Assembly (NCBI GenBank): GCA_943328505.2
Contig: CALQAH020000009.1
Location: 1 to 60,625, forward strand
Length of the DNA stretch: 60,625 nt
Source of the DNA: Rhizobium sp. Q54
GTDB taxonomy: Bacteria; Bacteroidota; Bacteroidia; Flavobacteriales; Flavobacteriaceae
Direction: 5' to 3'
Position 1 is the stretch's first letter. Every line of letters starts with the position of its first letter. This document shows positions 1 through 7,303 of the stretch, piece by piece. The notes beneath the pieces are model-generated. The model was not told the origin of the DNA. It saw only the letters and a list, made by a program, of their open reading frames with translations, and did not search any database. The translations under genes were made by a program, and so were the position numbers.

Positions 1-1753
1 GCATGACATGTCGGATAGCTTTTATTCTTTTGGTTACCCCTAAATTAAAAGTTCCATAAATTGTTGTTCCTAATCCAGCAGAAAAAGAATACGTTCTAAA
101 AGCATCAAATCCCTGCACATCAGTATCTACAACTTTACTCTGGGTATTACTAAAACCTCTTTTAATGGTTTTTAAATACCAAACTTCGTTATAGTTTATA
201 GATGTTGTTGCACTAAAATGTTTGAATACTTTAAAATTGGTACTTAATGGAATACTGTGTTGAAATCCGACTTTCGCATCTTTAAACATTTGTGATTTAA
301 AGAATAAAGAATCGGTTGTCGCTATTCGGTTTTCCGCTCTCAAACTATATTGAAAATTGATGTTTTTAATCAAACCTTTTTTAACACTACTTTCAGGCGC
401 AAATGGAAAAATTCTATCTACACTCGCTTGTAATGTTGGTAAAGTCATGTTGATTTGTTGGGTATTGGTATTTTGAGAATGCGTCGCAGTTAATGCCAAG
501 TTAACTTGAGGCACCGAATTAAAAGTTTTTGAATAGGATATCGATGAGTTTAAAGTATTGTTTAAAGAAGAACCAACGTTTACTTGATTAATAGATTGTT
601 GAAAATAATTACTACTACCTAAATTTACAGAGGCAGAAAACCTTGAATTTGGGTTTGATTTTCCATCTTTTGAATGGCTCCATTGAATGTTATATATACG
701 CGTTCGAGAATAATCAGGATAACCTCTTTCACTATTAACAAGGTTTTCAAGCCTAAAATTGAAATTGCCGCCAAATTTATAACGCTTAGCATAAGAAGAT
801 TGAAATCGCAATCCATAACTTCCGTTGGTATAATAGTCACCCAATATACTCAAATCATAACTATCACTGAGCGCAAAATAATATCCACCATTTTGTAATG
901 AAAAACCACGGTTATTACTGTCGTTATAACTTGGAATAATTAGCCCTGAATTACTTTTTTCTGACATTGGGAAAAAGGCAAAAGGTAATGCTAATGGAGT
1001 TGGAACATCAGCAATAACCATATTTGTAAAGCCAACAACCACTTTTTTTCCGGGTACAAATTTTACTTTTGAAGCAATAAAATAATATTCCGGATTTTCA
1101 ATGTCTTTAGAAGTTGTGAAACGAGCGCTTTTCATAAAGTAAACGGAATCGTTTTCTTTTTTTGTAATTTCAGCTTTAACTTTAAATTCTCCTTGATCGG
1201 TTCTTGAATTCCAAATTAATGCTTTTTTGGTTTTAAAATTGAATCGTATTGAATCGGGTTCAACCACGTTTTGTCCTTGTTTAAAAATAGGCAATTGAGT
1301 GTATTTACCAGTCGAATCTTTTATTCTACCTGCATATATTTCATTTTTTTGATAATCAATAACTATAATTCCAGATTTGAGTTCAATATCTTGATAATAA
1401 ACTTCGGCTTCATTATATAAAGTTATGAGCTTTTTCTTTTGATCAAATTTTTCATAATCAACAGCTTTACGTTTTATCTTACTTTCAATCTGACCTTTTT
1501 TAGGTTTGATCGTATCTTTTTTAGTGGAATCAATCACTTTAACCAAGCCGTCTAGTGGGGTTTCTTTAGTATCTGTCTGATTTTTAGGAGGAAATTCAAT
1601 ACCGCTTTTAGGTGAGTCTTGAGAATATATTTTTGAGTTTCCTAATGTTAGGAAAATTGTTAAAAAAACGATATTAATTAAGTTTCTTTGCAAAGGTTTA
1701 ATGCTATTTTTGTAGAAATATGGCTTGAATTTTGACTCGGCAAACTTAATCAT
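1..1753 (-). CDS. LptD-like outer-membrane LPS assembly protein (3' end cut by window)
   Basis: The frame is open from an ATG at 1753 to the window edge, giving 584 codons of N-terminal sequence. A hydrophobic export segment lies near residues 24-40 and ends at YSQ. It is followed by a low-complexity Lys/Thr/Asp stretch, then an OstA-like beta segment (about 90-200, with AEVYYQDIEL and SGIIVIDY), then Tyr/Asn/Ser-rich alternating strands typical of an outer-membrane barrel (GGYYFALSDSYDLSILGDYY). Proteins of this Bacteroidota type insert LPS into the outer leaflet. Flavobacterial versions are usually around 850-920 residues, so roughly a third is missing to the left. It diverges from the amidase at 1828 across 74 bp. 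Domain assignment is from recognised sequence character; a generic barrel is the alternative. Confidence 0.8.
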   Translation of the reverse strand, partial: MIKFAESKFKPYFYKNSIKPLQRNLINIVFLTIFLTLGNSKIYSQDSPKSGIEFPPKNQTDTKETPLDGLVKVIDSTKKDTIKPKKGQIESKIKRKAVDYEKFDQKKKLITLYNEAEVYYQDIELKSGIIVIDYQKNEIYAGRIKDSTGKYTQLPIFKQGQNVVEPDSIRFNFKTKKALIWNSRTDQGEFKVKAEITKKENDSVYFMKSARFTTSKDIENPEYYFIASKVKFVPGKKVVVGFTNMVIADVPTPLALPFAFFPMSEKSNSGLIIPSYNDSNNRGFSLQNGGYYFALSDSYDLSILGDYYTNGSYGLRFQSSYAKRYKFGGNFNFRLENLVNSERGYPDYSRTRIYNIQWSHSKDGKSNPNSRFSASVNLGSSNYFQQSINQVNVGSSLNNTLNSSISYSKTFNSVPQVNLALTATHSQNTNTQQINMTLPTLQASVDRIFPFAPESSVKKGLIKNINFQYSLRAENRIATTDSLFFKSQMFKDAKVGFQHSIPLSTNFKVFKHFSATTSINYNEVWYLKTIKRGFSNTQSKVVDTDVQGFDAFRTYSFSAGLGTTIYGTFNLGVTKRIKAIRHVM

Positions 1754-1827
1754 TATTTCTGGTCAAAAATAATCAAATAATAATTTTAAAACCTTGTCGT
1801 TTTAATTAAAATTAACTTTTACATTCT

Positions 1828-2994
1828 ATGAATACATCTCAATACAGCAAAGTGCTCATTGTAATAACCTTACTTTTTTTAACGATAACAACCTATGGTC
1901 AATCCTCAAAATTCAAAGTAGCTTTGGATGCTGGTCATGGTGGTCATGATTATGGAGCGATTTATCATGGACATATTGAAAAAAACATTTCTCTTGCTGT
2001 AGTTTTAAAAGTGGGTAAAATTTTAGAGAAGAATTCAGCCATTGATGTTATCTACACTCGAAAAACAGATGTTTTTATTGATTTAATTGAACGTGCCAAT
2101 ATAGCCAACCGTGCTGATGCTACTATTTTTGTTTCCATTCACTGTAATGCTAATAAAAATACCGCTGCCGACGGATCTGAAACCTATGTAATGGGTATGT
2201 CTAAAAATGCTTCCAATTTAGAAGCCGCAAAAAGAGAAAACTCAGTAGTAACTTTAGAGAAAGACTACAAGCAAAAATATGAAGGTTTTGATCCCAATAA
2301 ACCGGAAACTATTATTGGGACAACCTTAATCGTAGAGGCTTACCTAGATAATAGTATTGCTTTAGCTGGAAGTATTCAGAATCATTTTATTGATGATTTA
2401 GGCAAAAAGAGTAGAGGTGTTAAACAAGCACCCTATATGGTTTTGCACAAAGCCTATATGCCTAGAGTTTTAATTGAGATGGGATTTATTTCAAATCCAG
2501 GTGAAGGAGCGAAATTAGATTCAGAAGAAGGTCAAGATGAAATTGCCCAATCTATTGCCAATGCGATTATAAGTTATAAAAAAGAAAATTTTGGTTCAGG
2601 CGATGGTGATGAAATTGTAAAACCTTCTCAAAAAATAGAACAAACAAAATCTACCGTTATTGATACTTTATCTAAAACCAAAACCGTTGCAAAAACTCCT
2701 GAAGTTAAAAAAACAGAGATTAAACAAGAGGTTATTGCTGGAATTATTTTCAAAGTACAACTATCAGCAAGTAGTAAAAAACTAGAATTATCACCAAGTA
2801 ATTTCAATGGTTTACGAAATATATCCATGTCAGGAGACGCTAATTTGTATCGATATATGTACGGAGAAACTGCTAGTTATGATGAAGCCAAACAATTATT
2901 GCAGGAAGCCAAATCAAAAGGTTATACAACTGCTTTTTTAATTGCTTTTAAAAACGGAAAAAAAATAGATGTTAAAGACGCATTAAAGCAATAA
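1828..2994 (+). CDS. N-acetylmuramoyl-L-alanine amidase with C-terminal SPOR-like domain
   Basis: A secreted zinc amidase that cleaves the bond between MurNAc and the stem peptide in peptidoglycan. Residues 1-24 form a signal peptide. The Amidase_3 fold follows, with the expected zinc and catalytic residues: H37 in DAGHGGHDYG, E51, H105 in VSIHCNAN and E217 in LIEMGFISNP. A Lys/Thr/Glu-rich linker (about 260-300) leads to a C-terminal domain (about 305-385: FKVQLSASSK, AKSKGYTTAFLIAF) that resembles a SPOR peptidoglycan-binding domain, as in division amidases. The 388-residue length is normal for flavobacteria. The ATG at 1828 is the natural start because the signal peptide begins right after it. 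Confidence 0.93.
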   Translation: MNTSQYSKVLIVITLLFLTITTYGQSSKFKVALDAGHGGHDYGAIYHGHIEKNISLAVVLKVGKILEKNSAIDVIYTRKTDVFIDLIERANIANRADATIFVSIHCNANKNTAADGSETYVMGMSKNASNLEAAKRENSVVTLEKDYKQKYEGFDPNKPETIIGTTLIVEAYLDNSIALAGSIQNHFIDDLGKKSRGVKQAPYMVLHKAYMPRVLIEMGFISNPGEGAKLDSEEGQDEIAQSIANAIISYKKENFGSGDGDEIVKPSQKIEQTKSTVIDTLSKTKTVAKTPEVKKTEIKQEVIAGIIFKVQLSASSKKLELSPSNFNGLRNISMSGDANLYRYMYGETASYDEAKQLLQEAKSKGYTTAFLIAFKNGKKIDVKDALKQ

Positions 2995-3020
2995 AAAGTA
3001 ACTGTTTTGCTATTTTATTT

Positions 3021-3028
3021 TAACTTTG
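3021..3028 (+). promoter_or_regulatory. Candidate -7 promoter element for the MlaD-like gene
   Basis: TAACTTTG matches the Bacteroidota -7 consensus TAnnTTTG and lies 20 bp before the TTG start at 3048, in the gap after the amidase. I see no well-spaced -33 TTTG. Confidence 0.4.
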
Positions 3029-3047
3029 CAAAAAAAAATATTTACCA

Positions 3048-4004
3048 TTGAAAATCACTAAAGAAATTAAGACTGCATTACTGGTTATAGCAGCAATTTT
3101 ATTGTTTATTTGGGGTTATAGTTTCTTAAAAGGAAGAGATCTATTGGCTAATTACCGAACTTATTATGTTCAATATGAAAACGTTGAAGGATTGGTAGCC
3201 TCTGCACCCGTTACTATCAACGGTCTTACTGTGGGTAAAGTAAATAGCATTGAACTTATTAATGAAACTGGAAAATTACAAATCGAACTTCAAGTGAAAT
3301 CTGATTTTCCAATTTCAAAATCGAGTATAGTTTCTATCTATGAACCTGGATTAATTGGTGGAAAACAGATTATGATTACACCAAATTTGGATGATAAATC
3401 GATAGCAGAATCGGGTACAACTTTAGCAGGTACTATAAAACCAGGTTTAACTTCTTTGGTCGCGGAACGCTTAACACCATTACAAGAAAAAGTAGAAAAA
3501 ATGGTGGTTAGTGCTGACGGCTTGTTAAAAAACATCAATTCCATTTTAGATGCTAAAACTAAAGAAAATTTGAAAAGTAGTATTGCAAATCTAGACGCAA
3601 CATTAGCCGAATTTAAAGTGGCTTCCCATTCTGTAAATGAAATTCTATCGGATAACAAAGGCAAAATCAATAGCACGATGACTAATTTTGAAAAAACAGC
3701 CTCTAATTTTTCAAAACTATCCGATTCGTTAGCCAAAATAAACATTGGTAAAACCGTTAAAACCTTAGAACAAACCCTAGCAAATGTTGATAAAATAATG
3801 GCAGAAGTGCAATCAGGTAAAGGCACAATGGGTAAATTAATGAAAGACGAATCACTCTACACCAATTTCACAAAAACTTCCAAAGAGTTAGAATTATTAT
3901 TGCAAGATTTAAGATTAAACCCAACTCGGTATGTGAATGTTTCTCTTTTCGGAAAGAAAAACAAACCTTACGTTGCTCCAGTAAACGATTCTATTAAAAA
4001 GTAA
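3048..4004 (+). CDS. MlaD/MCE-family lipid-transport protein
   Basis: One N-terminal membrane anchor (about 8-25) is followed by an MCE domain (about 37-115: YVQYENVEGLVASAPVTING, GLTVGKVNSIEL). A long helical, probably coiled-coil tail follows (about 140-285, rich in Leu, Ser and Lys). MCE proteins form hexameric rings or tubes that pass phospholipids between inner and outer membranes with an ABC transporter; the ATPase and permease are not in this window. The start codon is TTG at 3048. No in-frame ATG precedes the membrane segment, and KITKEIKTALLVIAA is the family-typical beginning. At 318 residues it is complete. It is followed 10 bp later by the Fe-S protein gene. Confidence 0.9.
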   Translation: MKITKEIKTALLVIAAILLFIWGYSFLKGRDLLANYRTYYVQYENVEGLVASAPVTINGLTVGKVNSIELINETGKLQIELQVKSDFPISKSSIVSIYEPGLIGGKQIMITPNLDDKSIAESGTTLAGTIKPGLTSLVAERLTPLQEKVEKMVVSADGLLKNINSILDAKTKENLKSSIANLDATLAEFKVASHSVNEILSDNKGKINSTMTNFEKTASNFSKLSDSLAKINIGKTVKTLEQTLANVDKIMAEVQSGKGTMGKLMKDESLYTNFTKTSKELELLLQDLRLNPTRYVNVSLFGKKNKPYVAPVNDSIKK

Positions 4005-4014
4005 AACTATTGAC

Positions 4015-5349
4015 ATGAACTTTTTAGACAACATATTTTTTGCTATCATCCTAATTATAGGTTTTGGTTATTTTACTATGAATGTGAAAAAACTAATCCG
4101 TAACATCAATCTGGGACGCGATGTAAATCGTTCCGATAATCCTTCTGAAAGATTGAAAAACATGGCCATGATTGCTCTTGGACAATCAAAAATGATCAAA
4201 AGACCCATTGCTGGTTTTCTTCATGTGATTGTTTATGTGGGTTTTGTAATCATCAATTTAGAATTGTTAGAAATCATTATTGATGGTCTTTTTGGAACTC
4301 ATAGAGTTTTTGCACCACTAGGAATTGTTTATGATGTATTAATTGGTTCTTTTGAAATTTTAGCGGTCTTGGTTTTAGTTGCCGTTATGATTTTTTGGAT
4401 TAGAAGAAATACTATAAAATTAAAACGGTTTGACAGTGACGATTTAAAAGGAAAACCAAAAAAGGATGCCAATTATATTATCTATTTTGAGGTAGTTTTA
4501 ATGTCATTATTTCTGTTAATGAATGCCTCCGATTATCATTTGCAATATGTAGCTGGAGGTTTTGGACATTATATTCAAGCGGGAAGTTTTCCAATTTCAC
4601 AATGTATTGCTCCCATCTTTGATGGCATGAGTAATCAATTGGTTTTTATGCTTGAAAGAACTTTTTGGTGGTTGCACATTTCCATTATATTGGTGTTTTT
4701 AAACTATTTGTATTTTTCAAAACATTTACACATTCTTTTGGCTTTTCCAAATACCTATTACGCCGATTTAAATGCTAAAGGAAAGTTTGACAATTTGGAA
4801 AGTGTTACCAACGAAGTAAAACTTATGATGGATCCCAACGCCGATCCATTTGCAGCACAACCTGTAGACGAGAATGCCGTCCCAAGTAAATTTGGAGCTT
4901 CCGATGTGCAGGATTTGAATTGGGTGCAATTATTAAATGCCTACACCTGTACCGAATGCGGTCGATGTACTTCTGCATGTCCAGCAAATGAAACGGGTAA
5001 AAAACTATCACCAAGAAAAATCATGATGGATACCCGTGACCGATTGGAAGAAGTGGGTAAAAACATTGATGCCAACAAAGGTGTTTTTGTACCGGATAAC
5101 AAATCACTTTTAAACGATTATATCACGCCAGAAGAACTTTGGGCGTGCACGTCTTGCAATGCTTGTGTAGAAGAATGTCCTGTAAATATTAGTCCATTAT
5201 ATATCATTATGGATATGAGACGCTATTTAGTAATGGAACAAAGTGCGGCGCCAATGTCGTTAAACAATATGATGAGTAATATTGAAAACAATGGTGCACC
5301 ATGGCAATACAACCAACAAGACCGATTAAACTGGAAAAATGAAAACTAA
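4015..5349 (+). CDS. Membrane-anchored (4Fe-4S) ferredoxin-type oxidoreductase subunit
   Basis: The N-terminal 240 residues hold about five membrane helices (first at 5-20, others near 65-85, 100-125, 155-175, 220-240), resembling the cytochrome-b-like NarI/HdrE fold. A cytoplasmic domain with two 4Fe-4S motifs follows: CTECGRCTSACP from residue 312 and CTSCNACVEECP from residue 378. This is the arrangement of heterodisulfide-reductase or glycolate-oxidase-like electron-transfer modules. The partner is very likely the CCG-domain protein at 5958. The physiological donor and acceptor cannot be read from sequence. Confidence 0.88.
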   Translation: MNFLDNIFFAIILIIGFGYFTMNVKKLIRNINLGRDVNRSDNPSERLKNMAMIALGQSKMIKRPIAGFLHVIVYVGFVIINLELLEIIIDGLFGTHRVFAPLGIVYDVLIGSFEILAVLVLVAVMIFWIRRNTIKLKRFDSDDLKGKPKKDANYIIYFEVVLMSLFLLMNASDYHLQYVAGGFGHYIQAGSFPISQCIAPIFDGMSNQLVFMLERTFWWLHISIILVFLNYLYFSKHLHILLAFPNTYYADLNAKGKFDNLESVTNEVKLMMDPNADPFAAQPVDENAVPSKFGASDVQDLNWVQLLNAYTCTECGRCTSACPANETGKKLSPRKIMMDTRDRLEEVGKNIDANKGVFVPDNKSLLNDYITPEELWACTSCNACVEECPVNISPLYIIMDMRRYLVMEQSAAPMSLNNMMSNIENNGAPWQYNQQDRLNWKNEN

Positions 5350-5435
5350 TTAATAACAATTAAAATAAAAATTCTCTTATAAAGTGAGGTTAAGGGTGTT
5401 TTTAATGCATTTCAAGAAAATAAATTAAAGACAAA

Positions 5436-5888
5436 ATGAAAATGAAACTAGAAGATTTAGACAAGCAATTAGTTGCTGCAACAGAAAACGGACAGGCAAT
5501 TAGTCCTATTTTACCAGAAGGTGTTAAAAATTATTTAATAGATATCGATGGAACGGTTTGCGATGACATCCCAAATGAAGAGCCGGACAGAATGCTTAAA
5601 GCCGAAGTGTATCCTGACGCTTTAAAAACATTAAACAAATGGTATGATGAAGGTCATATTATTTTCTTTTTTACATCAAGAACAGAAGCACATAGAGAGT
5701 ATACAGAAATATGGTTAAAAAAACACGGTTTTAAATACCATGGAATGGTGATGGGAAAACCACGTGGTGGAAATTACCACTGGATTGATAATCACTTGGT
5801 AAAAGCAACACGTTACAGAGGTCATTTTACCGATTTAATAGAAAAAGAAGTGACCATCCAGGTTTTTGACGATGGAAAACACGAATAA
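5436..5888 (+). CDS. HAD-like phosphatase (lipin/LNS2-like fold), unknown substrate
   Basis: A 150-residue HAD-superfamily protein. The nucleophile motif is DIDGTVCDD with D36 and D38, followed by a Ser/Thr motif in FFFTSRTEAH and a C-terminal acidic region (WIDNH, FDDG). Similar flavobacterial proteins are often labelled phosphoheptose isomerase in databases, but the visible motifs are those of a small HAD hydrolase, so I do not adopt that name. It sits between the two halves of the Fe-S redox pair, 86 bp after the first and 69 bp before the second, suggesting co-transcription. The short insert makes it a C0-type HAD needing a small or exposed substrate. Confidence 0.75.
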   Translation: MKMKLEDLDKQLVAATENGQAISPILPEGVKNYLIDIDGTVCDDIPNEEPDRMLKAEVYPDALKTLNKWYDEGHIIFFFTSRTEAHREYTEIWLKKHGFKYHGMVMGKPRGGNYHWIDNHLVKATRYRGHFTDLIEKEVTIQVFDDGKHE

Positions 5889-5895
5889 GTAATTT

Positions 5896-5925
5896 GGTTA
5901 TTTGAAAGCTAGTCAACAAATAACC
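5896..5925. repeat. Intergenic inverted repeat with TAACC words
   Basis: GGTTATTTG (5896-5904) and CAAATAACC (5917-5925) form a perfect 9-bp stem with a 12-nt loop, followed by several TAACC units to about 5945. It resembles degenerate intergenic repeat families and has no T-tract for a terminator. Confidence 0.5.
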
Positions 5926-5957
5926 GAGTAACCACATAACCGCATAAACAGTAAAAG

Positions 5958-6749
5958 ATGTCAGAAGTTTTAATTGTGCCAACAATGGCCGAAATGTTAG
6001 CCCAAGGCAAGCAACCCGAAGTTTTATTTTGGGTAGGTTGTGCTGGAAGTTTTGACGATAGAGCCAAAAAAATCACCAAAGCATTCGTGCGTATTCTAAA
6101 CCGTGCCAAAGTAGAATTTGCAGTACTTGGAACCGAAGAAAGTTGTACAGGAGATCCGGCAAAAAGAGCAGGAAATGAGTTTTTGTTTCAAATGCAAGCT
6201 ATGATGAACATCGAAGTTTTGAATGCTTATGAAGCCAAAAAAATTGTAACGGCTTGTCCGCATTGTTTCAATACACTTAAAAATGAATATCCTGAACTTG
6301 GCGGGAAATACGAAGTAGTTCATCATACAGAATATCTTAAATCACTGCTGGATGCAGGTCGTTTAACCATTGAAGGCGGACAATTTAAAGGGAAAAGAAT
6401 CACCTTTCATGACCCGTGCTATTTAGGTAGAGCTAATAATGTATATGAAGCACCAAGAGATTTAATTTTAAAATTGGACGCTGAATTGGTTGAAATGAAA
6501 CGTTCCAAAGCCAATGGTTTATGTTGTGGTGCTGGTGGTGCTCAAATGTTTAAAGATGCTGAACCAGGAAACAAAGAAATCAACATCGAAAGAACCGAAG
6601 ATGCTTTAGAAATCCAACCTGAAATAATTGCAGCCGGTTGCCCATTTTGCAATACGATGATGACGGATGGTATTAAAAACAAAGAAAAAGAAGCCACTGT
6701 AAAAGTAATGGATATTGCCGAATTAATTGCAAATGCACAGGATTTATAA
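5958..6749 (+). CDS. (Fe-S)-binding protein with two CCG domains (HdrB/GlcF-like)
   Basis: A soluble protein of 263 residues with the two cysteine-rich CCG repeats seen in heterodisulfide reductase subunit B, LutA/GlcF and succinate:quinone reductase SdhE-type proteins. The first cysteine cluster is WVGCAGS (C28), ESCTGD (C63) and CPHC (C100, C103). The second is HDPCYLGR (C154), LCCGAGG (C189-C190) and CPFCNTMM (C228, C231). Such repeats bind an unusual Fe-S cluster for two-electron chemistry. It pairs with the membrane ferredoxin protein at 4015; the pair forms a recognised flavobacterial locus of unproven electron partners. Confidence 0.88.
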   Translation: MSEVLIVPTMAEMLAQGKQPEVLFWVGCAGSFDDRAKKITKAFVRILNRAKVEFAVLGTEESCTGDPAKRAGNEFLFQMQAMMNIEVLNAYEAKKIVTACPHCFNTLKNEYPELGGKYEVVHHTEYLKSLLDAGRLTIEGGQFKGKRITFHDPCYLGRANNVYEAPRDLILKLDAELVEMKRSKANGLCCGAGGAQMFKDAEPGNKEINIERTEDALEIQPEIIAAGCPFCNTMMTDGIKNKEKEATVKVMDIAELIANAQDL

Positions 6750-6810
6750 TTCCAATTTTTAAATTTCACGAAGCTTCTATTTTATATCTAAATTTAATAT
6801 CTAATATTCC

Positions 6811-7296
6811 ATGTTAGTTCCATTTGAAAATTTACCAGAAGAATCCAAAATATGGATTTACCAATCCAACAGAAAATTTTCTGATGATGAAATGAAAGAG
6901 ATAGAGGCGGACTTAAAAGTTTTTATTGAAAATTGGTCAGCGCATGGAACAAGTTTAGAAGCTTCTTATCAGTTGCAATACAATCGTTTTATAATTCTAG
7001 CCGTTAATCAAGAAGTACAACCTGCTACAGGATGTTCCATTGATGCTTCTGTAGCTTTTATTCAAAGTTTGGAACAAAGATACCAAGTAGATTTGTTGGA
7101 TAAAATGAATGTAACCTTCAAAAACGGGGAACATGTTGCCCACAAATCGCTGATAGATTTTAAAAAGATGGCAAAAGAAAAAGCAGTTACTGCCAACACC
7201 ATTGTATTTAATAATTTGGTAAACAACATTGAAGAATTCAATGAAAACTGGGAAGTTCCAGCTGGTGATAGCTGGCATAGCAGATTTTTTAATTAA
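6811..7296 (+). CDS. Conserved flavobacterial protein of unknown function
   Basis: A 161-residue soluble protein with no signal peptide or membrane segment. Homologues are commonly filed as 'ABC transporter ATPase', but no Walker A, signature or Walker B motif is visible, so that name is not supported. The sequence has a compact alpha/beta pattern with FKNGEHVAHKSLIDFKK near the centre and ends in GDSWHSRFF. It lies 61 bp after the CCG protein and 7 bp before the GH3 fusion, so it is probably part of the same transcript. I cannot assign a role. Confidence 0.75.
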   Translation: MLVPFENLPEESKIWIYQSNRKFSDDEMKEIEADLKVFIENWSAHGTSLEASYQLQYNRFIILAVNQEVQPATGCSIDASVAFIQSLEQRYQVDLLDKMNVTFKNGEHVAHKSLIDFKKMAKEKAVTANTIVFNNLVNNIEEFNENWEVPAGDSWHSRFFN

Positions 7297-7303
7297 TTTT
7301 TTT

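Noticed and set aside
3338..3826. 162-codon open frame on the minus strand
   Set aside because: Entirely antisense to the MlaD gene; its composition mirrors the real frame and it shows no family motif.
6811..7296. Database-style name 'ABC transporter ATPase' for this protein
   Set aside because: No Walker A, signature or Walker B motif is present, so the name is not supported.
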